Source: Brevibacterium casei CIP 102111
Lineage (GTDB): Bacteria; Actinomycetota; Actinomycetes; Actinomycetales; Brevibacteriaceae
Assembly: GCF_900169275.1 (NCBI RefSeq)
Contig: NZ_FXZC01000010.1
Span: forward strand, 27,951-91,950
Direction of reading: 5' to 3'
Length of the DNA: 64,000 bases
The notes beneath the pieces are model-generated. The model saw only the letters and a program-made list of their open reading frames with translations. It was not told the origin of the DNA and made no database searches. Numbering within the stretch: the stretch's first letter is position 1; each line of letters opens with the position of its first letter. Positions 25,992 through 36,469 of this stretch are shown in pieces. The translations under genes and the position numbers were made by a program.

Positions 25992-26080
25992 CCCCTCAGT
26001 GTCTCAGAGTCCGGGCACCGCCTCTGCGAAGTTCTCCGCCGTGTCGGGGTGAGGAGAACCCGAGCGCACCGGGCCGCGAA

Positions 26081-26104
26081 TTACCGCACATGAATATGCG
26101 GTAA
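26081..26104. promoter_or_regulatory. Perfect 8-8-8 dyad between manC and sdhC
   Basis: TTACCGCA (26081-26088) and TGCGGTAA (26097-26104) flank an AT-rich 8-base spacer, about 90 bases upstream of manC and 160 bases upstream of sdhC. No promoter consensus was certain; a regulator site for either gene is possible. Confidence 0.45.
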
Positions 26105-26261
26105 ATCGCCGTCCCAGCACGCGGAATCAGTCGCTGTGAGGGAACTGCCAGGGTCTGGGTGTGATCCATCCCGCTCAGCGGCGGACCGACTGGCAACTGC
26201 GGGGCGTTGGGCGTAGTTTCATGTTGTACATCGTCGATTCATCCAAGATGGAGGATGCTCC

Positions 26262-26639
26262 GTGGCCCAAGCGTCAACGAGCACTCTGTACCGCGGTGGA
26301 GAAGGAATGTGGTCCTGGGTCGCGCATCGCGTCACAGGCGTCGGAATCTTCTTCTTCCTGCTGGTCCACGTGCTCGACACAGCACTCGTTCGCGTTTCCC
26401 CCGAGGCGTACAACGCCGTCATCGGGACGTACAAGACGCCGATCATGGCCTTCGGGGAGATCGCCCTCGTCGCCGCGATCGCCTTCCATGCGTTCAACGG
26501 CCTGCGCGTCATCCTCATCGACTTCTCCAAGGGCGGACCGAAGAACCAGAAGAAGCTGTTCTGGGGGGTCATGATCCTCTGGCTCATCGTCATGGTCGCG
26601 TTCGTGCCCCGCCAGCTGATGCACACGTTCGGAGGCTGA
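26262..26639 (+). CDS. sdhC: Succinate dehydrogenase cytochrome b subunit
   Basis: A 125-residue membrane anchor with three transmembrane helices. The quinone/haem region is MWSWVAHRVTGVGIFFFLLV, and His in AIAFHAFNGLRVIL is the probable axial haem ligand. The GTG at 26262 is preceded by GGAGG. First gene of sdhCDAB; one base separates its stop from sdhD. Confidence 0.93.
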   Translation: MAQASTSTLYRGGEGMWSWVAHRVTGVGIFFFLLVHVLDTALVRVSPEAYNAVIGTYKTPIMAFGEIALVAAIAFHAFNGLRVILIDFSKGGPKNQKKLFWGVMILWLIVMVAFVPRQLMHTFGG

Positions 26640-26640
26640 T

Positions 26641-27090
26641 ATGAGCACAACATCGATTCCGGCGCCCCGCACCGGTTACTCCCGCCACAAGTCCACGCGC
26701 TCGAAGTTCGAGATGTTCGCGTGGCTCTTCATGCGTCTGTCGGGCATCGTGCTCGTCATCCTCATCTTCGGGCACCTCTTCGTCAACCTCTGGGCCGGCG
26801 AAGGCGTCCAGCAGATCGACTTCGGCTTCGTCGCCGGCAAGTGGGCGAGCCCGTTCTGGCAGATCTGGGACCTCCTCATGCTCTGGCTGGCGATGCTGCA
26901 CGGCACGAACGGCCTGCGCACGATCATCATGGACTACGCCGAGAAGCCCGGCACCCGGATGAGCCTCCAGCTCATCCTCTACATCGCCTCGGCGGTCATC
27001 CTCGTGCTCGGCACGCTCGTCATCTTCACCTTCGATCCCTGCCCTGCCGGAGCCGACCCCGCGCTGCTCGCGTCGTTCTGCCAGGCCTAA
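26641..27090 (+). CDS. sdhD: Succinate dehydrogenase hydrophobic anchor subunit
   Basis: A 149-residue membrane anchor with three helices. FAWLFMRLSGIVLVILIFGH carries the first helix with a conserved His, and WLAMLHGTNGLRTIIMDYAE the second haem-ligand region. It partners SdhC to hold the SdhAB head and reduce quinone. The ribosome-binding site GGAGG overlaps the sdhC stop, so translation is coupled. Confidence 0.93.
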   Translation: MSTTSIPAPRTGYSRHKSTRSKFEMFAWLFMRLSGIVLVILIFGHLFVNLWAGEGVQQIDFGFVAGKWASPFWQIWDLLMLWLAMLHGTNGLRTIIMDYAEKPGTRMSLQLILYIASAVILVLGTLVIFTFDPCPAGADPALLASFCQA

Positions 27091-27099
27091 AGGAGAAAC

Positions 27100-28860
27100 A
27101 TGCAGGTACATCACTACGACGTCGTCATCGTCGGCGCCGGTGGCGCTGGCATGCGCGCCGCCATCGAGTCGGGTCAGCGGGCCCGCACCGCGGTCCTGAC
27201 CAAGCTCTACCCCACCCGTTCCCACACCGGCGCCGCCCAGGGCGGTATGTGCGCGGCCCTGGCGAACGTGGAGGAGGACAACTGGGAGTGGCACACCTTC
27301 GACACCGTCAAGGGCGGTGACTACCTCGTCGACCAGGATGCCGCCGAGGTGATGGCAAAGGAGGCCATCGACGCCGTCCTCGATCTCGAGAAGATGGGGC
27401 TGCCGTTCAACCGCACCCCCGAGGGCAAGATCGACCAGCGCCGCTTCGGCGGTCACACCCGTGACCACGGCAAGGCACCGGTGCGCCGGTCCTGCTACGC
27501 CGCCGACCGCACCGGCCACATGATCCTCCAGACCCTCTACCAGAACTGTGTCAAGCACGGGGTGGAGTTCTACAACGAGTTCTACGTCCTCGACCTCGTC
27601 ATGACCGAGGTCGACGGAGTCCGTCGTCCCGCCGGCGTCGTCGCCTACGAACTCGCGACCGGTGAGATCCACGTCTTCCAGGCCAAGTCCGTCGTCTTCG
27701 CCACCGGCGGCGTCGGCAAGGTCTTCAAGACCACCTCGAACGCCCACACGCTCACCGGCGACGGCATGGCCGTGACCTACAACCGCGGCATCCCGCTCGA
27801 GGACATGGAGTTCTTCCAGTTCCACCCGACAGGTCTCGCCGGTCTCGGCATCCTCCTGTCCGAGGCCGCCCGCGGTGAGGGTGCGATCCTGCGCAACTCC
27901 GAGGGTGAGCGCTTCATGGAGCGCTACGCCCCGACGATCAAGGACCTCGCTCCGCGTGACATCGTCGCCCGGTCGATGGCCAACGAGGTCCGCGAAGGCC
28001 GCGGCGCCGGTCCGAACAAGGACTACGTCCTCCTCGACCTCACCCACCTCGAGCCCTCGCACATCGACGAGAAGCTGCCCGACATCACCGAGTTCGCCCG
28101 CACCTACCTCGGTGTCGAGCCCTACACGGAGCCGGTGCCGGTCTTCCCGACCGCGCACTACGCGATGGGCGGCATTCCGACGAACATCGCCTCCGAGGTG
28201 CTCGCCGACAACGACACCGTCATCCCCGGCCTCTTCGCCGCCGGCGAGTGCGCGTGCGTGTCCGTCCACGGCTCGAACCGCCTGGGCACGAACTCCCTGC
28301 TCGACATCAACGTCTTCGGCAAGCGTGCGGGCATCGCCGCCGCCGAATACGCCAAGGGCGCCGACATGGTCGAACTGCCCGAGGACCCTCAGGCCGACAC
28401 GGTCGCCGTGCTCGAGCGCCTGCGGACCTCCGACGGACCCGAGCGCATCGGCGCGATCCGCAAGGACCTGCAGGAGATCATGGACGCCAACGTCCAGGTG
28501 TTCCGCACCGACGAGACGCTGCGCGAGGCGCTCGCGGAGATCGAGAAGCTCCGTGCCCGCTACGACAACGTCGGCATCCAGGACCGCGGCAAGCGCTACA
28601 ACCTCGACCTGCTCGAAGCCGTCGAGCTCGGCTTCCTGCTCGAACTCGCCGAGGTCATCACGGTGGCAGCGATCCACCGCAAGGAGTCCCGCGGCGGTCA
28701 CTTCCGCGAGGACTTCCCGAACCGTGACGACGAGAACTTCATGCACCACACCATGACGTACCTCGATCCGGAATCGGAGGCCGAAGGGATCCCGGGCATG
28801 CGCCTGGAGACCAAGCCCGTCGTCGTCACCCGTTACCAGCCGATGGAGCGTAAGTACTGA
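27100..28860 (+). CDS. sdhA: Succinate dehydrogenase flavoprotein subunit
   Basis: A 586-residue FAD subunit oxidising succinate to fumarate. The dinucleotide fold is VVIVGAGGAGMRAAIESG, covalent FAD attaches at His42 in TRSHTGAAQGGM, and the active-site regions are FGGHTRDHGKAPVR and FFQFHPTGLAG. The capping-domain motif ACVSVHGSNRLGTNSLLD is intact. It follows AAAGGAG and shares its last base with the sdhB start (TGATG). Confidence 0.97.
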   Translation: MQVHHYDVVIVGAGGAGMRAAIESGQRARTAVLTKLYPTRSHTGAAQGGMCAALANVEEDNWEWHTFDTVKGGDYLVDQDAAEVMAKEAIDAVLDLEKMGLPFNRTPEGKIDQRRFGGHTRDHGKAPVRRSCYAADRTGHMILQTLYQNCVKHGVEFYNEFYVLDLVMTEVDGVRRPAGVVAYELATGEIHVFQAKSVVFATGGVGKVFKTTSNAHTLTGDGMAVTYNRGIPLEDMEFFQFHPTGLAGLGILLSEAARGEGAILRNSEGERFMERYAPTIKDLAPRDIVARSMANEVREGRGAGPNKDYVLLDLTHLEPSHIDEKLPDITEFARTYLGVEPYTEPVPVFPTAHYAMGGIPTNIASEVLADNDTVIPGLFAAGECACVSVHGSNRLGTNSLLDINVFGKRAGIAAAEYAKGADMVELPEDPQADTVAVLERLRTSDGPERIGAIRKDLQEIMDANVQVFRTDETLREALAEIEKLRARYDNVGIQDRGKRYNLDLLEAVELGFLLELAEVITVAAIHRKESRGGHFREDFPNRDDENFMHHTMTYLDPESEAEGIPGMRLETKPVVVTRYQPMERKY

Positions 28861-29651
28861 TGAGCACCGAAACCACCACCCCGGAGCCGGCGTCGAAGGT
28901 CGACCTCCCCTCGCATGTGAGCGGAGACCAGGGAGAGATCCCGTCCTTCGACTGCACCTTCCGCATCGCCCGCTTCGATCCCGAGACGGACGAAGCACCG
29001 CACTGGGAGGAGTACAAGGTCACGATGTACGGCACCGACCGTGTGCTCGATGCCCTGCACAAGATCAAGTGGGAGATCGACGGTTCGCTGTCCTTCCGCC
29101 GCTCGTGCGCCCACGGCGTGTGCGGGTCCGATGCCATGCGCATCAACGGCCGCAACCGCCTGGCCTGCAAGACCCTGCTCAAGGACCTCGACACGAACAA
29201 GGTCATCACCGTCGAGGCGATCAAGGGCCTTCCGCTCGAGAAGGACCTCATCGTCGACATGGAGCCCTTCTTCCAGTCGTACCGCGAGATCATGCCGTTC
29301 CTCATCACCTCCGGTCATGAGCCCACGCGCGAGCGCCTGCAGTCTGCTGAGCAGCGCGAGGCCTTCGACGACACGACGAAGTGCATCCTCTGTGCTTCGT
29401 GCACCTCGTCGTGCCCCGTGTTCTGGACCGACGGCCAGTACTTCGGTCCGGCCGCGATCGTCAACGCGCACCGCTTCATCTTCGACTCGCGTGACGAGGG
29501 TGGCGACATGCGCCTCGAGATCCTCAACGACAAGGAAGGCGTGTGGCGTTGCCGCACGACGTTCAACTGCACCGATGCCTGCCCGCGCGGCATCGAGATC
29601 ACCAAGGCCATCGCCGAGGTGAAGCAGGCGATCCTCCAGCGCGCGTTCTGA
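28860..29651 (+). CDS. sdhB: Succinate dehydrogenase iron-sulfur subunit
   Basis: A 263-residue subunit passing electrons from FAD to quinone. The [2Fe-2S] ligands lie in SFRRSCAHGVCGSDAM and NRLACK, the [4Fe-4S] site in CILCASCTSSCPV and the [3Fe-4S] site with CTDACPRGIEITK. It overlaps sdhA by one base and ends the operon before a hairpin terminator. The N-terminal 20 residues are a polar extension. Confidence 0.97.
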   Translation: MSTETTTPEPASKVDLPSHVSGDQGEIPSFDCTFRIARFDPETDEAPHWEEYKVTMYGTDRVLDALHKIKWEIDGSLSFRRSCAHGVCGSDAMRINGRNRLACKTLLKDLDTNKVITVEAIKGLPLEKDLIVDMEPFFQSYREIMPFLITSGHEPTRERLQSAEQREAFDDTTKCILCASCTSSCPVFWTDGQYFGPAAIVNAHRFIFDSRDEGGDMRLEILNDKEGVWRCRTTFNCTDACPRGIEITKAIAEVKQAILQRAF

Positions 29652-29708
29652 TCCAGCGCTGATCCGGCATCGGTCGGATCCCCCTGGGATCGACCGGATC
29701 CCCCGCCG

Positions 29709-29736
29709 AGGCGGCCGTGCACAGGCACGGCCGCCT
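29709..29736 (+). terminator. Terminator of sdhCDAB
   Basis: A perfect 12-bp stem (AGGCGGCCGTGC with its complement, arms 29709-29720 and 29725-29736) around a 4-base ACAG loop lies 57 bases past the sdhB stop and is followed by a T-containing stretch. Confidence 0.8.
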
Positions 29737-29811
29737 TCGTCGGTTTCCCCGTCGCTTCGGGGATGCGAAACCTGAGGATCGGCGACACCGAGGATCCGTA
29801 CACTGGTCGGC

Positions 29812-31026
29812 ATGCGCTCTGCTTCTCCGACCGTTCGCTGCGCCCCGCGTGTCCTTGCCGCCTCGCGCCCGCGCGCCGTCACCGCCGCGATCCTCACGCT
29901 GTTCCTCGTCCTCACACAGCTCGTCCTCTCCCCCGGCACCTCGCATGCTCAGCCCGAGCCGACCGAGAAGGGGGAGAAGATCTACGTCACGCGGTCCGAC
30001 CTCGGCGACGGAACGAAGCCACCGGCACCGATCGGCACCGCATGGCTCGTCGGGGACCTCGACTCCGGGGAGCTGCAGGTGGCCGAGAACATCGATGTCC
30101 GGCATGCGCCGGCGTCGACGATCAAGCTGCTCACGGCGCTCGCGCTCGTCGACGTCCTCAATGACCCCGAGCAGAAGGTCGAAGCGACGTTCGAGGACAT
30201 GGAGATCGACGGGACGAAGGTCGGGCTCATGCAGAAGAACTCGTACACTGTCGACACCCTCTTCCACGCGATGCTCATGTCGAGCGCCAACGATGCGGCC
30301 AATGCGCTCGGTCGGGCCGCCGGCGGGCAGGAGAAGGCCGTGGCGCTGATGAACGAGAAGGCGAAGTCGCTGGGGATGACGAACACGCGCGCGGCCAACA
30401 CCACCGGCCTCGACGACCCCGACCAGTACACGACGGTCTCCGACATGATGAAGCTCGCCTGGGCGGTGACCGAGAACGAGCGGCTGATGGAGATCATCGG
30501 CACGCAGACGTATAAGTTCCCGGGTGGGACGAACCCGGAGACGAAGGAGAAGTTCAAGGGCTACGAGATCCAGAACCACACGAAGGTCGTCGGTCAGGTC
30601 GAGGGCGGCCTCGGGCTGAAGAACGGGTACACGAAGGCCGCGAAGGGCTCCTACATCGCCGTGGCCGAACGCGACGGCAGACGGGTCGTCTCCGCGCTGC
30701 TCGGGTCGGAGAACAACTCCCGGCAGGCCGCCGTCGACCTCCTCGAATGGGACTTCGCACAGACGAACCCGGAGACGCTGGCCACGGTGCCGGTCGGACC
30801 GGCGGCGACGCCGAGTCCGACGGCCACGGCCTCGGGCAGCGGCAGCGACGCCGGCGGGACCGCCGACGCCGATGCCGCGCCGTCTGCCGAGGCAGCCGGG
30901 AATGAGACCTCGGTTCCGTGGGGCGGGGTGCTGCCGTTCGTCCTCCTCGGCGGGGGTGTCGTCCTCCTCATCGCAGCGATCCTGCTCTGGGGGCGTCTGC
31001 GGAAACGGCATCGCACGCTGAGCTGA
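29812..31026 (+). CDS. D-alanyl-D-alanine carboxypeptidase (PBP5-like)
   Basis: A 404-residue low-molecular-weight penicillin-binding protein of family S11 that trims the D-Ala from peptidoglycan stem peptides. The long basic signal region ends near TSHAQPEP (residues 1 to about 47). The catalytic motifs are STIK (Ser102, Lys105), SAN (158-160) and KNGYT in place of the usual KTG. The C-terminus has a Thr/Ser/Ala linker and a single transmembrane helix (LPFVLLGGGVVLLIAAILLW) plus basic tail, giving an externally exposed membrane anchor. Confidence 0.88.
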   Translation: MRSASPTVRCAPRVLAASRPRAVTAAILTLFLVLTQLVLSPGTSHAQPEPTEKGEKIYVTRSDLGDGTKPPAPIGTAWLVGDLDSGELQVAENIDVRHAPASTIKLLTALALVDVLNDPEQKVEATFEDMEIDGTKVGLMQKNSYTVDTLFHAMLMSSANDAANALGRAAGGQEKAVALMNEKAKSLGMTNTRAANTTGLDDPDQYTTVSDMMKLAWAVTENERLMEIIGTQTYKFPGGTNPETKEKFKGYEIQNHTKVVGQVEGGLGLKNGYTKAAKGSYIAVAERDGRRVVSALLGSENNSRQAAVDLLEWDFAQTNPETLATVPVGPAATPSPTATASGSGSDAGGTADADAAPSAEAAGNETSVPWGGVLPFVLLGGGVVLLIAAILLWGRLRKRHRTLS

Positions 31027-31394
31027 GGCGTCGTTTTGACTCCCGACGCTTGGAGGGTCTACTCTGGTCACTTGCGCTCGAAGCGTCCGTGACCGCCCTG
31101 GCATGCATCGGCCGGGCGACGACGGAGACGGCAGGCCGATCATGACGGCCGCCGACCGAGACGAACCACCACGGACACCGTGTCTCTTCGCAGTGCAGTC
31201 CCGTCACCGTCGGGATCGACCCGCATCACGGTGAACCCCGCAGGAGAATGCGACGACGACCGTTGCAGGAATCCTGCCGTCTTCCGGCGACCACCCATCG
31301 CCGAGCACCGGCGACCACCCATCGCCGCATCAACCACACGACAGGGCCCAGGCGTCGTTGCCTGTCCTGTCGTCGACAGAAAGGAGGGGAACCC
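31027..31394. other. Intergenic region before the 54-residue gene
   Basis: About 370 bases without a credible longer gene. It contains a pair of 20-bp direct repeats (31284-31303 and 31308-31327) and the strong AAGGAGGGG ribosome-binding site at 31381-31389. Confidence 0.6.
31284..31327. repeat. 20-bp direct repeat pair
   Basis: Two identical 20-base copies (CCGGCGACCACCCATCGCCG) separated by 4 bases lie in the untranslated region upstream of the 54-residue gene. Each copy can fold on itself through GGCGA/TCGCC pairing. Confidence 0.85.
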
Positions 31395-31559
31395 ATGTCT
31401 GAGTTCCCACAGTGGGTCCAGCGTGCCGTCGAGCATGCCGGCCTCATCGACCCGCAGATCAGCACGGAGCACGGGGAGGTCACGATCAGTGACGCCACCG
31501 GCCGCACCGTCCTGTTCACCGGTTCGGCGCTGCGTGAGACCACGCCGCTGGCTGCCTGA
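31395..31559 (+). CDS. Small conserved-looking protein, 54 residues
   Basis: A 54-residue soluble protein beginning SEFPQWVQRAVEHAGLIDPQ and ending RETTPLAA. It has an amphipathic helix followed by short beta-type segments (GEVTISDATGRTVLFTG). The start is fixed by an excellent AAGGAGGGG site 5 bases upstream. No family is recognised. It has a long 5' region with direct repeats and a terminator hairpin downstream, so it is probably an independent, well-translated small gene. Confidence 0.65.
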   Translation: MSEFPQWVQRAVEHAGLIDPQISTEHGEVTISDATGRTVLFTGSALRETTPLAA

Positions 31560-31634
31560 GCGCAGCCTCCGCCGGAGCGGAGCAGCGCACTGCCGGGTCT
31601 GACGCAGTGCGCCCGCTCCCCCGGCACCGACCAC

Positions 31635-31683
31635 GACGCCCGGATCATGTGCCTCCTTGTTCGAGGATCATGATCCGGGCGTC
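31635..31683. terminator. 15-bp stem terminator
   Basis: Perfect arms GACGCCCGGATCATG (31635-31649) and its complement (31669-31683) enclose a 19-base loop, and TTT follows. It ends the 54-residue gene's transcript and insulates the FUSC-like gene. Confidence 0.75.
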
Positions 31684-31786
31684 TTTGCGTCCCCGAAAAT
31701 GAACAGGTACCTTGTCTTTTCGGGCGAGCGCACGACTCGTCTCGACCGGCACGAGAATCCCTTTCCAGGAAGCGAGGACGACCCTA

Positions 31787-32926
31787 GTGACACCCTCTCT
31801 CGCAACGATCCTCGACCGCCTCCGACGGCCCGAGACGGTCACGGATCTCATCCAAGTCGCCAAGACGGTCATCGCCGCCACTCTCGGGTGGTGGCTTTCG
31901 GTGGCCGTCCTCGACTCGCAGATGCCGTTCCTCGCCCCGTGGGCCGCACTCCTCACCGTCCATGCGACGATCCACCGCTCGGTCGCACGCGGAGCGCAGA
32001 CGATGGTCGCCTCGGTCGCCGGGGTCGCGATGTCCTTCGTCATCGGCAACTGGCTCGGGGTGAGCCTCTGGACGTTCGGCTTCGCCCTCCTCGTCGGGGT
32101 CCTCCTCGCCCGTCTTCCGTGGATCCGGGAGGAGGGCATCGCGATCGCGACGACGGCGATCTTCGTCCTCGGCAGCGGATTCGACAGTCAGGAGCCGTTC
32201 CTCCTCGAACGCATCGTCGAGCTCGCGATCGGCGTCGGAGTCGGTGTGGGGGTGAACTTCCTCATCGTCCCACCGATGCGCGACCAGCAGGCGGCGGAGC
32301 ACATCGACAGCGTCAACCGGCGCATCGGCGAGGTGCTGGAGAACATGGGTGATGAATTCGCCGTGTCCTGGGACACTGATCGGGCTGGGGTCTGGTTCGC
32401 GGAGACGGAATCGATGAGCGGTGAACTCTCCGCCGCGTGGCAGACGGTACACCTGGCGAGTGAGTCCAGGCGGGCGAATCCCCGGACCCGACTGCGGTCG
32501 CTGCGGCGGGTGCTGCGTCGGCACGACGACGAGCCCTCGGAGGTCGCCGAGCTCAGCTATGAGAACATCCTCCAGCGTCTCGACGAAGGGGTCTCCCACG
32601 TCCGCCACCTTGCGCGCACTCTCCACGCAGCGACCTACGATGACGGCGACTGGGACGAGACCTTCCGCGAGCGCTGGGCTGCGATCGTCGGCGACGCCGG
32701 CCGGGCGGTCGCCGACCCCGACGCCGAGGTCGCTCCCATCCACGCCCGCCTCGACGAGCTCTCCGCGGAGCTCTCGGACGGTGAGGAGCTGCCGCAGCGG
32801 GCATGGCCGCTCTACGGGGCGCTCATCACGAGCGTGCGCCACATCGCCGTCATCGTCGACGATGTCGCCTCGGCACGCCGAGCCCGGGACGCCGAAGAAT
32901 CACCGACTGAATCGGCTCACGTCTGA
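31787..32926 (+). CDS. FUSC/aromatic acid exporter-like membrane protein
   Basis: A 379-residue protein with about six transmembrane helices in residues 20-175 (TVIAATLGWWLSVAVLDSQM, then a run ending VELAIGVGVGVGVNFLIVPP) and a long cytosolic helical domain from about residue 180. This matches the ArAE/FUSC family of efflux proteins. A GTG at 31787 follows a GA-rich site; the frame is open upstream to 31712, but that stretch is not membrane-like. The substrate is unknown. The 3' end overlaps the convergent small gene by 10 bases. Confidence 0.75.
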   Translation: MTPSLATILDRLRRPETVTDLIQVAKTVIAATLGWWLSVAVLDSQMPFLAPWAALLTVHATIHRSVARGAQTMVASVAGVAMSFVIGNWLGVSLWTFGFALLVGVLLARLPWIREEGIAIATTAIFVLGSGFDSQEPFLLERIVELAIGVGVGVGVNFLIVPPMRDQQAAEHIDSVNRRIGEVLENMGDEFAVSWDTDRAGVWFAETESMSGELSAAWQTVHLASESRRANPRTRLRSLRRVLRRHDDEPSEVAELSYENILQRLDEGVSHVRHLARTLHAATYDDGDWDETFRERWAAIVGDAGRAVADPDAEVAPIHARLDELSAELSDGEELPQRAWPLYGALITSVRHIAVIVDDVASARRARDAEESPTESAHV

Positions 32927-33135
32927 GGGTGGTCCTCGTCGTCGAGGCCGACCTCGACGGACTGTTCGGCCACATCGGCGCCATCGGCCTCGCGGACCGC
33001 GGGGAACGATCCGGTCGGCTGCGCGTCCTCACCCGTGGGCTCCGTGCCGACGACGCCCTCGGGGTCGTCGAGGTCCTGTGCCTGCTCCATCCGGTCCGGC
33101 TCGGGCACTTCGCTGAACGACTGCACTGAGTTCAC
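32917..33135 (-). CDS. Small acidic protein, 72 residues
   Basis: A 72-residue, very acidic and probably disordered protein (EQAQDLDDPEGVVGTEPTGE; ends VEVGLDDEDHPQT). The GTG at 33135 is preceded by a near-perfect AAGGAGG six bases away, which is why this start and the gene are accepted. It lies downstream of nrdF but beyond that operon's terminator, so it should have its own promoter. No family is recognised; low complexity limits certainty. Confidence 0.55.
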   Translation of the reverse strand: MNSVQSFSEVPEPDRMEQAQDLDDPEGVVGTEPTGEDAQPTGSFPAVREADGADVAEQSVEVGLDDEDHPQT

Positions 33136-33215
33136 GATTCCTCCTTGAGACGGGACGGCCATGGGGGTACTCGTGATCGTAACCGCGTGGGCGCGCATGT
33201 CAAGGAGAAAGCAGA

Positions 33216-33243
33216 GGCGGCCCGGTCGATCGACCGGGCCGCC
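33216..33243 (-). terminator. Terminator of nrdHIEF
   Basis: A 28-base perfect palindrome with 14-base arms (left arm GGCGGCCCGGTCGA) lies 33 bases past the nrdF stop. It can form a long GC-rich hairpin. Confidence 0.75.
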
Positions 33244-33276
33244 AGTCGGCAGCGCGCTGCTGTGAGGGTCAGCGAC

Positions 33277-34278
<1,002 letters not shown>

Positions 34279-34306
34279 TCAGCGGGGTGTCAGCGGTCGG
34301 TCGGCG

Positions 34307-36469
34307 TCACAGCATGCACGAGACGCAGCCGTCGACCTCGGTGCCCTGCAGCGCGAGCTGACGCAGGCGGATGTAGTAGATCGTCTTGATGCCCTTGCGC
34401 CACGCGTAGATCTGTGCCTTGTTGATGTCGCGCGTCGTCGCGGTGTCCATGAAGAACAGCGTCAGGGACAGGCCCTGGTCGACGTGCTTCGTCGCCTCGG
34501 CGTACGTGTCGATGATCTTCTCGTAGCCGATCTCGTAGGCGTCCTGGTAGTACTCGAGGTTGTCGTTGTCCATGAAGGGAGCCGGGTAGTAGACGCGCCC
34601 GATCTTGCCCTCCTTGCGGATCTCGATCTTCGAGGCCACCGGGTGGATCGACGAGGTCGAGTTGTTGATGTAGGAGATCGACCCGGTCGGCGGCACGGCC
34701 TGGAGGTTCTGGTTGTAGATGCCGTGCTCGGCGACCGCTGCCTTGAGCTCACGCCAGTCGTCCTGGGTGGGGATGTGCACGCCCGCCTCGGCGAAGAGCT
34801 CGGCGACCCGCGCCGTCCGCGGCTCCCATGTCTCATCGATGTACTTGTCGAAGTACTCACCGGTCGCGTACTTCGAACGCTCGAAGCCGGCGAACGCAGA
34901 GCCGCGCTCCTTCGCGATCTCCATCGACGCCCGCACGCAGTGGTAGGCGACGGTGTAGAAGTACATGTTCGTGAAGTCGAGGCCCTCGTCGGAGCCGTAG
35001 TAGACGTGCTCACGGGCGAGGTAGCCGTGGAGGTTCATCTGGCCGAGCCCGATCGCGTGCGACATGTCGTTGCCTCGGGCGATCGAGGGCACCGACTGGA
35101 TGTCCGAGGTCTCGGCGACGGCGGTGAGTCCGCGGATCGCGGTCTCGACGGTGCGCCCGAAGTCCTCGGAGTCCATCGTCAGGGCGATGTTGAGCGACCC
35201 GAGGTTGCACGAGATGTCCTTGCCGACGACGTCGTAGCCCAGATCCTCGTCGTACTTCGACGGTTCGGAGACCTGGAGGATCTCCGAGCAGAGGTTCGAC
35301 ATGATGATCTTGCCGTCGATCGGGTTCGCCCGGTTCACCGTGTCCTCGAACATGATGTACGGGTAGCCGGACTCGAACTGGATCTCCGCGAGCGTCTGGA
35401 AGAACTCGCGGGCGTTGATCTTCTTCTTCCGGATCGAGGCGTTGTCGACCATCTCCTCGTACTTCTCCGTGACGTCGACGTCGGAGAACGGGATCCCGTA
35501 GACGCGTTCGACGTCGTAGGGGCTGAAGAGGTACATGTCCTCGTTGCGCTTGGCGAGCTCGAACGTGATGTCGGGGATGACGACGCCGAGCGAGAGGGTC
35601 TTGATCCGGATCTTCTCATCCGCGTTCTCTCGCTTGGTGTCGAGGAAGCTGTAGATGTCCGGGTGGTGGGCGTGGATGTAGACCGCGCCCGCGCCCTGAC
35701 GCGCACCGAGCTGGTTGGCGTAGGAGAAGGAGTCCTCGAGCAGCTTCATCACGGGGATGACACCCGAGGACTGGTTCTCGATCTTCTTGATCGGAGCACC
35801 GGACTCGCGGATGTTCGTCAGGCTGAAGGCCACGCCGCCGCCGCGCTTGGACAGCTGCAGGGCCGAGTTGATCGAGCGGCCGATCGACTCCATGTTGTCC
35901 TCGATGCGCAGGAGGAAGCACGAGACGAGCTCGCCGCGCTGCTTCTTCCCGGCGTTGAGGAAGGTCGGGGTGGCCGGCTGGAAGCGGCCGGTGATGATCT
36001 CGTCGACGAGCTGCGTCGCGAGCGTCTCGTCCCCGCGGGCGAGGAAGAGGGCGACCATGACGACGCGGTCCTCGAAGCGCTCGAGGTAGCGCTTGCCGTC
36101 GAAGGTCTTGAGCGTGTACGAGGTGTAGAACTTGAACGCGCCGAGGAACGTCTGGAAGCGGAACTTGTGCGAGTACGCGCGCTTCGACAGGGACTCGATG
36201 AAGTCGAAGGAGTACTGCTCCAAGACCTCCGGCTCGTAGTAGTCCTTCTCAACGAGGTAGTCGAGCTTCTCCTTGAGATCGTGGAAGAAGACCGTGTTGT
36301 TGTTGACGTGCTGAAGGAAGTACTGGCGCGCAGCCTGTTTGTCCCGCTCGAACTGGATCCGCCCGTCCATGTCGTAGAGATTCAGCATGGCATTGAGCGC
36401 ATGGTAGTCGAGGTCCGTCTCTTCGCGGATGATGTCCTCTACATTGCGGTCTTCAGCGAGCTCTCGCAC
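34307..36469 (-). CDS. nrdE: Class Ib ribonucleotide reductase, alpha subunit
   Basis: A 720-residue catalytic subunit reducing ribonucleoside diphosphates. Active-site cysteines are visible in [15 protein letters not shown] and [15 protein letters not shown], and the redox-active tail is DGCVSCML. The family-like sequence begins at [20 protein letters not shown]; the GTG at 36469 is the nearest credible start and overlaps nrdI by 31 bases. It is reduced by the NrdH redoxin encoded upstream. Confidence 0.95.
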   Translation of the reverse strand: MRELAEDRNVEDIIREETDLDYHALNAMLNLYDMDGRIQFERDKQAARQYFLQHVNNNTVFFHDLKEKLDYLVEKDYYEPEVLEQYSFDFIESLSKRAYSHKFRFQTFLGAFKFYTSYTLKTFDGKRYLERFEDRVVMVALFLARGDETLATQLVDEIITGRFQPATPTFLNAGKKQRGELVSCFLLRIEDNMESIGRSINSALQLSKRGGGVAFSLTNIRESGAPIKKIENQSSGVIPVMKLLEDSFSYANQLGARQGAGAVYIHAHHPDIYSFLDTKRENADEKIRIKTLSLGVVIPDITFELAKRNEDMYLFSPYDVERVYGIPFSDVDVTEKYEEMVDNASIRKKKINAREFFQTLAEIQFESGYPYIMFEDTVNRANPIDGKIIMSNLCSEILQVSEPSKYDEDLGYDVVGKDISCNLGSLNIALTMDSEDFGRTVETAIRGLTAVAETSDIQSVPSIARGNDMSHAIGLGQMNLHGYLAREHVYYGSDEGLDFTNMYFYTVAYHCVRASMEIAKERGSAFAGFERSKYATGEYFDKYIDETWEPRTARVAELFAEAGVHIPTQDDWRELKAAVAEHGIYNQNLQAVPPTGSISYINNSTSSIHPVASKIEIRKEGKIGRVYYPAPFMDNDNLEYYQDAYEIGYEKIIDTYAEATKHVDQGLSLTLFFMDTATTRDINKAQIYAWRKGIKTIYYIRLRQLALQGTEVDGCVSCML

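Noticed and set aside
26590..28998. An 802-codon minus-strand open frame
   Set aside because: Antisense to sdhD, sdhA and sdhB, whose motifs are all intact; the frame is a composition artefact.
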